Assembly (NCBI GenBank): GCA_964035545.1
Contig: OZ037766.1
Coordinates: forward strand, 2,662,501-2,726,500
Source: Bugula neritina
Taxonomy: Eukaryota > Bryozoa > Gymnolaemata > Cheilostomatida > Bugulidae
DNA: 64,000 nucleotides
Direction: 5' to 3'
A program made the translations under genes and the position numbers. Positions 46,414-59,104 of this stretch are shown in pieces; within the stretch, counting starts at the first letter, position 1, and every line of letters begins with the position of its first letter. The notes beneath the pieces were generated by a model. That model was not told the DNA's origin. It saw nothing but the letters and a program-made list of their open reading frames with translations, and did not search any database.

Positions 46414-48096
46414 ATGAGTTGTATCAGATCAGCGTTTAGAAGTAACTTTCAGAGATTATCTCTCAGTCGCTCATCACCTTCTACAGTACCTTTAAGTAGC
46501 TACAGATTGGCTCCCCCCAGTTACAGAAGCTTGTGTACTCCTTGCCTGCAACACAAGAAGCTTTATTTTAGTACAAGTTGCAGACGCATTGCGGAGGAGC
46601 AGACGGATAAGAATGCTGTTATGGTTCGAGTGTTTGAACAAGGGAAGACCCTGCCTCACCAGCAATGGGTTAGTGGATTAATGTATGATTGGGAGTTGTC
46701 ATCACTCTGCTGTGTCTGCGTGTATTAGTTAAACATTTAAATGTTTCAGTGATTCTGTTATTAAACTTCTTGTAGATTATGAGAATGAACAATCAGAATG
46801 GTAAGTGTTAGTATATTGGTAAATGGAATAATCTGATGGTTTATTTTAATGTCTATGAGGCATGAGCTTAGCTCTGTTATTTTAGAATGTTTTACTTAAT
46901 TGATTGCCAATTTATCATGTTCATAGACCACATTCGCTCAAGTTTATTGAAAGCTCATGCTTTTTCATGTTTACTAGTGGCACAGTGGATTGCATTAATG
47001 ATGGACAACAAAATATAGTTTAAGTTCTACAAATTGATTTAGCTGATCGTTGTCGCGTAGCAGAGTACTACCCACCTATTGATGTAACAAATTTATTGTC
47101 ACACTACTACATTGTGTCATTGTGCTGCTGCAGGGTATTTATCTTGGTGTAGAAACTCCTACATCTGTCTGAGTATTACTGTGGCTGTGTCCATGTCCCC
47201 CCTCTTTCTGCCTGGCATGAGTATCAACGGAGGCCAAACATCCTTGACGGACTTTACATATACTATGAGTGGTATGTCACATATACTATGACTCTATGAG
47301 TGTGTGTCACATATACTATGAGTATGTCACATATACTATGAGTGGTATGTAATATGTGATAATAATATAATATGTCACACATGTCAAATAAGTTATCCGT
47401 AGATTTCTCAGCAATCATTTTTCAGTTAATAAAGTAGTGATACTCATGACTAAATCTCTGATACTTATTATATAACTTTACTACTTTTAAGAGTTATCTT
47501 GCCTCAGATACCTAATGGCTTGCTCTTCGTAATAAAGCTTTATTATTTGGAGTTATTCTACCTGTTATTAGTTGTAGTATAATAGCACTCTACTTACTAC
47601 TTATGGGAGTGGCTAAATCAATTAGGAGTTATTCCACCTTGAAATTTTTCAATTATTTCTAAAACTAACAAGTGCAGAAAAGTCAAAGTGTGTGCTATTT
47701 ATAAATTTCAAAAACACTTCTAAAATAATTCCCATCTCACTAGCCAGTCGGTATATATGCTGATCCTATACATCGTTGAAAGGGACTGATGTTTGTGTTT
47801 CCAGGCCTGGCTATGCTATCCATGGGGAACATGCTGTTTGGCTCTATAGAATTTCTCTATCAATCTTTCAGAACTAGAAAACTCACTCAAGTAAGTTGTC
47901 TTCTCATTTAGTCCTTAGATTTACCCATGCTTGTGTTTTCTAAAGATATTCTAATGCTTATTATTAGATTATGCCAGCATATATGCTTCACTTGCAGCTC
48001 AAATGCCACAACTGGGATTCTATCATGTTGACTACTGTGAGAAATACTTATTACAGCTGGCAGAGATTTTCTAGAAGGCTTTTTTATAATAATTAA
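46414..48096 (+). CDS. TMEM160: Transmembrane protein 160-like, mitochondrial
   Basis: Five exons (46414-46668, 46776-46800, 47134-47271, 47805-47890, 47998-48096) join to 200 residues, against 188 in human. The N-terminus is Ser/Arg-rich without acidic residues for about 55 residues (MSCIRSAFRSNFQRLSLSRS), as in a mitochondrial presequence. The junction W-IMRMNNQNGYLSWCRNSY matches the family pattern W-LLR..FLSWFRN. Two hydrophobic segments follow (ICLSITVAVSMSPLFLPGM and LAMLSMGNMLFGSIEFLY). TMEM160 is a poorly characterised mitochondrial inner-membrane protein. Exon 2 is only 25 nt. The last exon (LKCHNWDSIM...) is supported by phase and acceptor but not by clear homology, so the C-terminus is less sure. 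The exon 3 donor is embedded in a small tandem repeat. Confidence 0.78.
47257..47350 (+). repeat. Small tandem array across the TMEM160 exon 3 donor
   Basis: The exon end CATATACTATGAGTG and its donor GTATGTCA are repeated about four times downstream, the last copy again reading CATATACTATGAGTGGTATGT. The first unit therefore straddles the exon-intron boundary (exon ends 47271). Confidence 0.85.
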
Positions 48097-49315
48097 TTAC
48101 AAATTTCTTGTGAAAATTTTAGATGATGAATATTTAAGTGCTACATGCTTCTTGAAAAGTATTTATGAAGAAAATGAATTGGCACTCGCCTAAATTTTAT
48201 GCTGTAATATGATGTAGTTTATATTAGTTGGGAATTAAACCAGATAAAGGTAGTGGAGATGTAAGATTTTTTCTCAAAGATAAACATAACCAGTTCTATG
48301 CCTATCTGGACAGGTTTCATAGTTATAACAAACTCTCTGTAACCTTGTTTGGAATCATTAAAACACTGAATACTTGCTGACAGTGCAAAACATTATGCTT
48401 TGTAAAATATACACTGCAATGTAGGACAACCAAAATGTCTACATTCAACTTTGCCTGTATTCCATCCACAGGAAAATCTATCTTTTCCTTTATCATAAAA
48501 TATATGTGTATTTGTATCATGATAATAACATTGTATATTTGCACACATGTAAATATCTCATAATATTACAAAGTCAACACACAGCTGTGCCGCATACTGA
48601 AATCTTGATATCAGCCACAGATTACTTCAGTCAATAAGCAAACATTAGCCATTACCTCTGTGTTTTATATACTCTTTGCTGACTTTAAAAAGTACAGGCC
48701 TTGCTGTCAAATGTTATTATCTCCAAGAATATTAAAAGAGAATTGTTTGCAGTACATCAGTTTTTCCGAACATGCATGGTAAGCAGGATGTTAGTAATGC
48801 ATGGAAACTATTGAAACTTTTTGCACCCATTCTGGAACTCCAAACAAATAGGATAATTTTATTTTAATTCTACAACTTGATAATTACCTCTGCTCTATTC
48901 TTAGTAATGCGCAGTAATATAGAATGCGGTAGTGTAAAAATGTGTTTAAAAATTTCTAGCAATTGATTATGTTGTCAGTTACACATTGTAGAGATTTTAA
49001 TACCTCCAGCAGTATGAGAGAAAATGCATTTAATTTTATAGGCATTTATAGGCATTAGGTAATGTTTAAATTGGAATTTATCCGAACTACTTGGTAATTC
49101 TACAGACTCAAGGCTACAAGTGACAATTTAAGTTAATGATTTTGGCATGTAGTTGCAACGTAAAATCAAGAAATAATTTCCTTCGGCAGTTTGCCACTGA
49201 TAACTCTAAATACTTGTTATACAAATGTTGCAATCTAACCAAGTAGAATACTTTCACAATGATATAATTATTTCTAAAATTATTTTTTATTGAACTATAG
49301 TTATACATTTTTTGT
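48097..49315. other. Intergenic: convergent 3' ends of TMEM160 and the 845-residue gene
   Basis: AT-rich; no exon, RNA gene or marked repeat seen. Confidence 0.5.
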
Positions 49316-52300
49316 TTAGAAAAACACATGTGCATTACCATTCAAATCATCATTTATTGCTGGGTTTTGCTTGTGGCAAAAGGTTTTTATTCTAATAACT
49401 CGAATACCAGTTTTTTTTATTTCTAATGCAAGTTTTAGTTGAGTAAATGTGTCTTTGTAGATATCATGGCCAGCGTTGTGTATATACACAGTGTTTGCAG
49501 TACTACATGCTCTACTGTTCTGTGACTTTGTGTACACTGTGATGCAAACATTCTCTGATAGTGAGACACTGGACATGGATGGTGACAATGGTGGTGGTGG
49601 TAAAACTAAGAGCTCATAGCAGGAACAGTTGCTGTTTGATCTATTCATTCCCTATAATACTAAACTTTAATGTTAGTGGTGCTACGGTGTCAAATAGAGG
49701 TTTCAATGCTGCTATTTAGTACTATTATGTTAGTCTTTAGCTGTAAATGACATTTATTGATGTTTACCAAAATTTAAAATGTCACTTTTGCCTTGTTTAT
49801 CAATTTATTATGTGAAGTACAAAATACATAAATCATTCAACTGATTGTAAGAACATGATAAAATGAATATGAAAAATAGCATTTATATTTACATTTACAA
49901 AACACCTATTAAGAATTAAGCATAAAAGAATGATATTTCAGTGTTACAAAGAGGCCATTTGCTGACTTCAAACTTGTCCGAATCAGATCACTTGTCTCTG
50001 CTGCTGTGGCTCAGCTGATTAGGCTAGTGAACGAGTTTTAGCTACCAGTCTTTCCTACAAAGTCATAACATGCATTCATCAACTGGAAGACACAGTAAAA
50101 GATATTTTCGTAGTCACTATTTCTGTTACATAAAGAATTTTCTGATGTACAGTAATATGTTCGTTATGTAATTGAGTTTCATCAACTACACACAGCCATG
50201 ACCTTAGCTGTTACACATACCAGTGGAGTTAGTTTTCCTCTTGATCTTCGCTTGGGTTTCACATTTACTTGATTATTGGCTGTGAGTACAGCTTCTTCTT
50301 GAGGCAGTGGAATCTCCTCTATTTCCTCTTCTGCTGGTGTCGAGGAACGCTTTACAGGTGCTAATTTTCTTACCTTCGGTCGTCTTTTTGTCACAGTTGT
50401 TGCTATTACCACCGGTGCTAGGAGGTTATTCTCGATTGGTTGAGGTTTTGGTGACTCTGGAACTGGTGTGGGGCTTTTTGGAGGGAGTGGTGTGGGGGTT
50501 TTTGGAGGGAGTGGTGTGGGACTTTTTGGAGGGAGTGGTGTGGGGCTTTTTGGAGGGAGTGGTGTGGGGCTTTTTGGAGGGAGTGGTGTGGGGCTTTTTA
50601 CTGGAATCAAGATTGGTACTGGGGTAGGCTCATATGTTTTAGTTGCAGGAACTTCTGGTGTCTCCACTGAAGCTAAGGGTACACTTGGTGCTGGTGTTAC
50701 TTCCTGTATGTAAGGACTTGATATCATAGTTGTTGGTGTTTCAATTTCACGTGAAGGAATACTTGGGGCTGGTGTTATTTCCCGTATGGAAGGGCTTGGT
50801 GATGCCATTATGGGAGTTTCTACTTGATATAAGGGAACACTTGGAGCTATCGGTGTTTCATGACTTGACACAGATGGCGTTGGATTTGCTGGAGTTGTTA
50901 TTTCATACAATGGAACGCTTGGTGCGGGTGTAGCAGCTAGTGGTGTATCACTTTGTGTGACTATGATTATTGGTACAGCTGCAGAAAATTTGTTTGGAGT
51001 TTCGGCTGTTTTCAAAGGAATACTTGGTGGCGGTGTTACCATATTTATTGCTGGAGTCACTACAGATTTAGAAGGAACACTTGGTGTTGGTGTCACCTTA
51101 TTAGGTGATGGTATGATTGCAGCTGTCTGAAGAACTTCTGGGGTTGGTGTGACTCTGTTTATTGCTGGGGTTGCAACCAGTTTCAGAGGAACACTTGGTG
51201 TTGGTGTCACCTTATTAGGTGATGATATGATTGCAGCTGGCTGAAGGACTTCTGGGGTTGGTGTGACTCTGTTTATTGCTGGGGTTGCAACCAGTTTGAG
51301 AGGAACACTCGGTGGTGGTGTTGGGTGCTTAGTAGCTGGTGTTACTGGGCTAGCAGCTGGGCTCGGTGCTAACCTCGTGCTTGCTACTGAATGAGTTTCT
51401 GTAGCACCTGGAATGACTAGAGTGTTGTTTGGCTCACCAACTTCTTCAGGAATGACAGACTCATACATCACAGGGGTGGGATCAACATTGCTCGCCACAT
51501 GCGCTGGTGTAAACTTTCGAAGAGATGAATATTTTTTAGCTCTTGTCAGCGATTTTAATAACTGCCCCCCAGCTGGTTCAACCTGGTTTCGTTGCTTTGC
51601 TACTAAAATTTGTATGGGTGAGCTAGCCATATCAGATGAGTTGAGCTTAGGTTGTGGGGTTTGCACAATTGTTTGTGTTTCTATGGTGCAAACCTGTGGC
51701 GCAGAAGTACTTGGAGCTTTTACTTCTGTTAAGTTTTCTATTTTCTTTTCATCCAATACCTGTTCAGCCTCCAATTCTTCGGTTACTTCTTCAGAGGTTT
51801 TCCCGATGTCTTCTGTTCTTTTTTCTACCTGTGGACACCAGGCAGCTGCCGCTACAGCCACTGCTGCAGATACTCGTAAAGCCTCAGCTACAGAAAAATA
51901 TTTAAATTTCTTAAAATTTCTAGCTTTGACAATTGCACGCTGGGCTACTACTGCTCCTGCTAAACTTAGTCCATTGTTTTTGTGTGAATTAGTTTTTGAT
52001 TTTGATTGGGCGGTCCATGAAGCACCCACAATTGCTACAGCAGCAACTTTCTTCAATGCTGCGGCTACTGATTTTTCAGGGTCCCCTTTTCTCCTTTTCA
52101 CTTTCGCAGCTGCTACTGCTGCTATAGCTTGACCAGTAATAGTTGCATTATGTGCAGGTTTTTTGGCAGTCCACGCAGCACCAATCAGAGCTACGGCACC
52201 AGCTGTTTTCAATGCTGATGCAATGCTATACTTAGGTGTTCGTTCACTTTTTTTCGTTCGAGGATCGGCCGCTTCACCAGCTTTTGCAAAGTATGTCAAT

Positions 52301-52422
52301 GGCCTATGGTATCCAACTTTGTTTGCTTTTCTTTTTCTATCTCTCTCTAGATCTAGATCTTCTTCTGCTAGAGATGAGTGGTCTGACAATTCGGACTCGT
52401 CTTCATAGATTAATGTCGCCAT
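49316..52422 (-). CDS. Unrecognised Ala-repeat and Pro/Thr-rich protein (845 residues)
   Basis: Exon 1 (50221-52422, 734 codons) and exon 2 (49316-49651, 111 codons plus stop) join in phase 0 (donor CTG/GTATGT, acceptor TATTATAG/GGA). I do not recognise the family. After an acidic/basic start there are three related Ala-rich helical units beginning at residues 66, 118 and 177 (SIASALKTAGAVALIGAAWT, SVAAALKKVAAVAIVGASWT, SVAEALRVSAAVAVAAAAW). The first two are followed by Arg/Lys-rich spacers. Residues about 300-660 are Pro/Thr/Ser-rich with repeated TPTPSVPLK and APSVPL motifs. Six SPTPLPPK octads follow, encoded by a 24-bp repeat. The 111-residue tail (ENVCITVYTKSQNSRAC) is compact and non-repetitive and may be a folded domain. 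There is no signal peptide. The long open frame and clean splice junction argue for a real gene; function is unknown. Confidence 0.8.
50465..50608 (-). repeat. In-frame 24-bp coding repeat, six copies
   Basis: GGTGTGGGGCTTTTTGGAGG-type units start at 50465, 50489, 50513, 50537, 50561 and 50585. On the minus strand they encode SPTPLPPK octads in the 845-residue protein. One copy differs (TPTPLPPK). Near-identity at the DNA level suggests recent expansion. Confidence 0.92.
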
Positions 52423-55105
52423 CCCTTATCAAGGTAGCTACAATGGAAAAGAATTAGTCAGTTTGTGTACCTGCATTCTACTTACTCATATCTTGGTCAT
52501 TTTACAAACAATATCTGAATGCATATGTGGCTAATGCAGTGTATGGTGATACAATTGATATGAATATTGATAAAGTTTTCAATTTTTAGAAATCACTAAC
52601 CATAACTATGTATTAGATACTCATGATATCTTATAAAGATAGACGCTCATAGAAAAGAGAGATGTTTGTTTAATAAATCAAACTTTTGAAATTTTACTCA
52701 TCAACAGTGTGGAGTGTAAACTTATAAACTCTTGCTAACTTATCAAATACTAACTTTGATTAATCATTTATAACACACTTGCATAATATGCTCGATTTTT
52801 AACAAGGTTCTACATCAGTTCTTAGGCATCTTGTATAGCTTGCAATATACCTTTATCCAAACAATATTAGAATACAACACAAGTATAAACTCTGCTATAT
52901 TCCTGTAAACACATCTCATGTTCAGTTTGTAATAAAAGAAAAAACCAACCTCTGGGTATAATTAATTCTGTTCCTGTAGGTATTAGATTAGCAAGATATC
53001 CTCAGTTTATGTTCAAAAGATTATAAAAGTTCAGCCTTGAAAGTTTTCACAATATTGAATAAACTTTCCTGCTATTCTTTGCGCACACATTTAACAAATA
53101 CAAAATTTTTACACTCAAATGATTTCCAGTGGCATGCAAGTGTTATGCAGTCGAACTCAACGAATAATTGGCAATCAAATTATTATAACTTTTGTATTCT
53201 AACAATGAGAGATTATTTTCTTTTATAATTTCATTCCCTCTAAGAATTGTGCAAAGAACTATGCTTATATAATGTGATTGTTAACAGTCCAAGGCAACCA
53301 ACATAACAATGTTTAAATGTTTACATCATTACCTATGCATGATCCTGTTTCAACTTGGTATTTACTTTTAAGCTTTAGCCCCCCCCCACCCCTCCATTGT
53401 ATTGAACACTTTTTGAGCATGTATGTGAAATCAGCTTCAATCTAGTACCGATTCAATAGCATTAACAACTTTCGTATTACATACAAGTAACTTTTATTTC
53501 ATAGGGTAGACAGATTCCCATTAAATTGAAAACTTCTGTTAACCCATGTATTTTATATGCCAATATATTGGAAAAATATTTATCAGTGCTATGCCCAAGC
53601 CTCAGAATAATAATTCTAATTAATTAGGTAACCAGTGACTGTATTTCAATATTTTAAATGGTCTTCTGATATAAATTCATTTGTTTAGCTATAGCTGAAA
53701 GTTTATCACATGCATCGGTTTGGATAGGAATCTAATTCACGGCAGCCAAAATAACACTAGACTGACTAGGTTGCTCAATTATTTGAATATATGATATAAT
53801 ATGTGTGCTATTCATGTATTTATTGATGCATATTGAAGACAATATAGTAAGCAGTTTTCTTGTTAAAACAGTTTAGAGCTGAGAAAACAGAAAACACATA
53901 ATATTATGCATTATGCAAACCTGTAATACCTATACACATCAAACAATTTATTGGAAAGTGAGCTGGATGACTAAGAAAAGACAACTCCAGACACACAAAA
54001 GTCTAAATACTCGCTGAGTTATCAACTCTCTAGATCAAAGCCTATAATATTTCATTGCTGCATAGCTGGGAAGGACTCGACAAAACCCGTGTCAAAACAT
54101 ATAACATGGTGTTAGACCTTAGGCTTAATGTAAAAAAAAGTATTAGCGATGGCCGGCGTACGGGTTCCATTAGCTCTGCAAGTTTGCAATGATATTTCTA
54201 TGAGATTTTCACCCTCTTCTGGCATCTTTGCAAGTACTACACTATTTCTGTCTTCAAAAAATAAAGCTAATACTTGTCACAGGTTATGCTTAACGGTGAG
54301 CCGTGCATCTTATTCCTAATAAATAAGCAATATGATTATGAGTATGTTGAATTTAATAATAATAATTATTATATTTATTAATTTAATTTTTTATGTTATT
54401 AAATTTAATATAAAATTAAATATTTATAGTATTTTTTTGTTATAACTATTATAATATTTTTTGTGGTTGCTTCAAGTTTTACTCAAATGAACAATTTATG
54501 AGTATCAGTATCATTATGATTGTGATCAAGATCAAGATGAAATCTGATACTAAGTCTAATAGTAATAGTAATAGTAATACTAATACAGTAATACTAATAG
54601 TGATACTCTAATGGTAATACTTATTAAACTTAAAGTTAATTGCTAATGCTCTTGAAAGTTGATAGAGTCTATCAAGCTTCTAGTTAAATACTAATCGTAG
54701 ATAGTACTAGTAGTAAAACTTAGTCTAATGCTTATACTTATGAGCTGTAGTAATGTTAATGTTATAGAGTAATATTCTAATAGATTATAGCTGATGATAT
54801 AGTTTTACTTATAGTAAATTTAAGTACTAAATAGTAAATTATTAATAGTAGTTTTAAAGTAAAATAGTGATGTATTACGATTAGTCTTCCTTTGGGCTTT
54901 GACTTTAAATTTAAATATTGAACTGTGCTTAACATCTATAACTTATTTTTGTAATTATTAACTTAGTATTAAAGACTGGGGTTGAAAGAGGGATAGTAAT
55001 TGACGATGGTGTTGTTTAACTTCAGACACATATTAGGATGCTGTAAAATACTGAATCTGTTTGTGGTGGTTATAGCTAATAAAGTATTGTGAGTTGATTT
55101 TCTAG
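52423..55105. other. Intergenic, divergent 845-residue gene / TMEM143
   Basis: No supported coding exon. TMEM143's first exon should lie in the right part. An ATG at about 55005 begins a short open frame, but no donor there fits a normal intron into 55106. A (TAATAG)n block is at 54556-54600. Confidence 0.45.
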
Positions 55106-58100
55106 AATCAAAGATTTGTTTCAAACACATCCCAGAATTTTAATGGTGAGCTAGAGAAACCTGCATCCACCAGTCAGCCCTCGAATGAACTTGTATCATC
55201 TCAACCCAACACAAACCTTGTGAACCAAACAGAGAGCTTGTATAGGTTAGTATGGTGAAAACTGGGCAGTTTTATATGTGCAAGTTTGACATAGTCGCTA
55301 TGGTTACATAACAGGTAATGGTGTTTTAGAGAAAGATTTATCCCCCTGACCAGGAGGACCACGGTAGCCCACCTCCTCCAAGATGAGCAGAAATTGACTT
55401 CTGCTGATCGTAAACTGTTTGAGAAATTCGCCCTTTCACTCGATGCCGTTATTCACACTCGATATGCTGCCACCTTAGAAGAACTGAAGGTGGGCAGCTG
55501 CTTTAACGGCAACACATCGTAAAAGTCCAAATTATTTTATTGATATTATTTTATTGTATAAGTAAAATTATAGTGTTTTAATTATTTAAAAAAGGTATTT
55601 AATTATTACTTTACTTCTACTATACTGACCTTTATTATTTATAGTACTATTTCTACTTAATTTCAAGTACACTGTAATTTCTTGTATGGTGGAGTCTATT
55701 TTATTGTGTATTCATAATTATACCAACTAGATGAGCTTGCGTCTTACTAACGTTCAAAATATAAATAAAAGAAGTCTGTAACAATCATGTTTCTAGATAC
55801 ATTTATTTTATCAACAAATTAAGAGTTGTCTTATAATTCTCACATTCCTCTCTTTTTCCCAGCAACTGTTTGACCCAATAAGTCCGGACAAGGACACTAT
55901 AGCCACTCGCCAGTACTCGAGAGATGATAGACTAGACAGTGAGTTCTGGCTCATGCAGAGACTGAGTCACGTGATGGAGAAAGCCAACTTCCACGAACTT
56001 ACAGACGTTGAAGTTAAAACCAAATTAAAAGATAAGGAAAGTGGGAGTGGGCTAAAGGTGCGTGTGTATGTGAAGTTGTCTTCTATACGGAGTTGTATTC
56101 TCTTTATGATTTTGTGTAAGCTCTAGTGGGAATAAGCCAACATATTAGGTCAAACAAAATTTTTCTTGGCTGATGTCATGTGAGGTAAGAATATCTCATA
56201 AAGTTTGCTACAAAACAAAAGCAATTATTTAATTTGAAACTGAAATTATACTGTATTTCAGCGATTCAAATTTAATTTACTGAAATTTCACCATAGGTTT
56301 TATTGACAGCTGCATTAAATTAAAATAAGACCAAAACCACTCATTGCATATTCTTGTAAACATTGTAACCAATAACTATTCAACAAACAAGTGTTTTTAC
56401 TTGCATGTTTTTATTGCAGCGCATTTGTAGCCTTCATATAGCTTCCACTTCTGCCGTTCTTCATATTGACACTTTTTCCACACACATTATGGAGTTGTCT
56501 TTTCACATTGCAGCACAAGGCTTTGCTATGCTTACCTGGATCATTTATTTATGCAGAATACCCTCAACAAGCTTTGACTGCTCTTCACCAAAAACTATGT
56601 TCACTGAAATGTTGGTTTGCAAACTGAGCCTGTAATGAAAGTTTTGCTGTGTATTTCAGGTGCTTATAGAAGCCCACAACTACGACGTTATGAAGTTCTG
56701 GGTGCTGGGCAAACAAACCCTGCCTACCAATAGCTCAGTTCTCAGTAAACTCCGTGATCTTCTAGCGAGAGGGGCAGGGAACCCCCCTCCTACAGTTTAC
56801 AGGAGAGTTGTAGCCGCGGTCAGACTTGGCAAGGATGATAAGCTGACGCTAAAAGCTTTCAAGGACATCCGAGCAGACGATTTGGAGAAAGTGCTGCCTG
56901 TAGGAACTATTGCGATTGGTCGGTTTGACAGGAAGCTGATAATTTCATCACTGGCGCTGGGCAGCGCTAGTCTGTTGGCGCAACTGGTCACCTATCTGGC
57001 AAAGCTCAACGTTCACTGGCCTCTGGGATTGGCCGGAGCGTTTGGGTTGCTGGGTGTGACAGGCTACTGGAAGCACAGGTCAAGGGTGAACGACTACCTC
57101 TCTGGATTGAATAACACGCTTTACTATAACAACATAGCTAATAATAGAGGTCTCATCACGCTGGTGGTGGACAGAGCTCAAGATGAGAGCTTCAAAGAGG
57201 CCCTCCTCACCTACACCTTCATACAAGGTTTGAGTCGAGAGCAGCAGACGGATTCTCTGACAGTCGACCAATCAGACAGTAACTTACATATATTGTGTTT
57301 AGACATCAGTGTGACCTAACATGACTTACATACATACATTGCGTTTAGACATCAATGTGAGTTTATATAGTTCCATAAATGTCTTCGGTCTTGAGACTTG
57401 GTAATACTAACCAATATATTCTACAGCTAAATATTCTAGAAAGATATCCTTTATCTTCACATGTCATAGCCATATTTCTTTATGATCCCAGCTTTCTGTT
57501 GTTACTAGTTGTCAGACACCCTTATAGTAATATTTCAGTTATGTGGGTGCAAGTACCTCTCAACTGGAGTCTATCATGACTCTCTCCTTTAGATAATAAT
57601 ATCTAAAGTTGGCAATATAGGTATAGCTTTGTAATACCATAGAGATGTATGTAATCAAGAGAGTTGTGTCCTCTCTGTGACAATAAAAGTAAAACAAGCA
57701 GTTGGTTATAATGAAGTTCTCAGGGCCACAATATGGATAGACTGAGGACCATCTATTTCTGGTTGGTGATTTGTAGGGAAGGTAACTGTAGTAGCCCTAG
57801 AGAACGCCGTAGAACAGTGGATATATGAACATACGGGCACAGCTCTGGAGTTTAGCTCTGCTGAATCTCTCTCTATTTTGGAGAAAGTTTGTATATTCAT
57901 TATATTATTAGATGTTGCGCATTATTCTTGTACGTCATCATTATATTTCGCATTATTTATATACAATAGCATTATAAATATAACACATTATTATCATACA
58001 GTGTCGTTATATTACACTTTATCACGATCATCTCCTCATACAAGTTAGTGAATTTCAGTTTTATAGAACATATTTATTGCTTTTGGACAAAAAAGTTATA

Positions 58101-58515
58101 AGTTCTTAAAATTCCTTTAAAGTTATGATTGATTGTTGGATATCATTTCATGCTAATATCTAATAGTTCTGTGGATTTTCATTGTGACTGCCAATCTATC
58201 AAACTGATTTATGTTGACTTATGTTTCCTTTTGTCTCGTTATGTTTACCATTCTGCAACTCATCTCAGTAAGTTCTGTCTCTGCTAGGTTGGCATCTTGT
58301 CTCGTCATCAAGGAGTATCAGAAACGCTGTCGGTGCTGCCGCTAGAGCAAGCGTACAGGCTGCTGCCGCAGACCCCCCTTTCCATACTCACTCGAATAGA
58401 GGATGCCGACATCACCGAAGGCTATGACAAGTCTAGATTTACCAGCCAGTCAGATAAGCCCACCCGGTCTGCATATTCTAGCATGCTTAGAAAATTTACT
58501 ATATTCCGTAGGTAA
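55106..58515 (+). CDS. TMEM143: Transmembrane protein 143 (DUF3754), 5' end missing
   Basis: Six exons join to 466 residues: 55106-55245, 55330-55489, 55863-56057, 56660-57227, 57777-57886 and 58288-58515. Human TMEM143 has about 459 residues, so little is missing, but the first exon with the ATG was not found. Family motifs are YRERFIPLTRR across the first junction, LFDPISPDKDT, RLSHVMEKANF, KFWVLGKQTLP, FKDI.ADDLEK.LP, LNNTLYYNNIANN and RAQDESFKEALL. Two hydrophobic segments (LIISSLALGSASLLAQLV and WPLGLAGAFGLLGVTGYW) form the membrane hairpin. The family is mitochondrial and of unknown biochemical role. Exon 5 (LENAVEQWIYEHTG) and exon 6 fit the conserved C-terminal half. It is convergent with ACSS3. 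Confidence 0.88.
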
Positions 58516-59104
58516 CTGATTGTAATTTTATTTGTTGAAATTTTTTCTACCAACTTTATTTCCTAAATTAATGTTCAGAACGTTCTACATAAATCAAACT
58601 TGTTGAAGCATTGTCTGTATGTGAATATTACTTGACTTCAAACACTGGCTACTTTAGTGCAGTGTAGATAGGTAATGGGCAAATACTTGCCAACTATGTT
58701 TTTTGTAATGAGTATAAATTTTGTGTCTTTAATTTTTGCATAGTCAGTTTGGTTAAAACATTTGTATTTTGATATTTATTGTACTAGCTAAAGATTTCTA
58801 TGTTACCATTATTGAAATATATCTCTTCTACATTAATATTATTCTATTTTCATTATAAGGTTAAATTATTCTAAGCTACAGACTTTAAATTCATGATATA
58901 CAAGATCGGTTTTGCATAAAATTCTCAAAAATCTCAAATCATATAAAAATCACTTAAATTAATTGCATAGTACAGAAACTTGGTATAGAAAAATACAGTT
59001 GCAGTATAGCAATATTCAGTATTAAAAATAATATAGAAAGATAAAAATTATTAAACCCAAATTGGAAATGGCAATAAAATTTCATGCGACAGACCAGAAT
59101 ATTG
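58516..59104. other. Intergenic: convergent 3' ends of TMEM143 and ACSS3
   Basis: About 590 AT-rich bases hold the facing 3' UTRs. Nothing else is visible. Confidence 0.5.

Noticed and set aside
49995-50035. A-box-like GGCTCAGCTGATTAGG
   Set aside because: No B box follows at tRNA distance, so there is not enough to call a SINE.
50307-52457. Plus-strand open frames up to 239 codons opposite the 845-residue gene
   Set aside because: They are shadows of the long minus-strand exon. Composition mirrors the Pro/Thr-rich repeat, and there are no motifs or splice partners.
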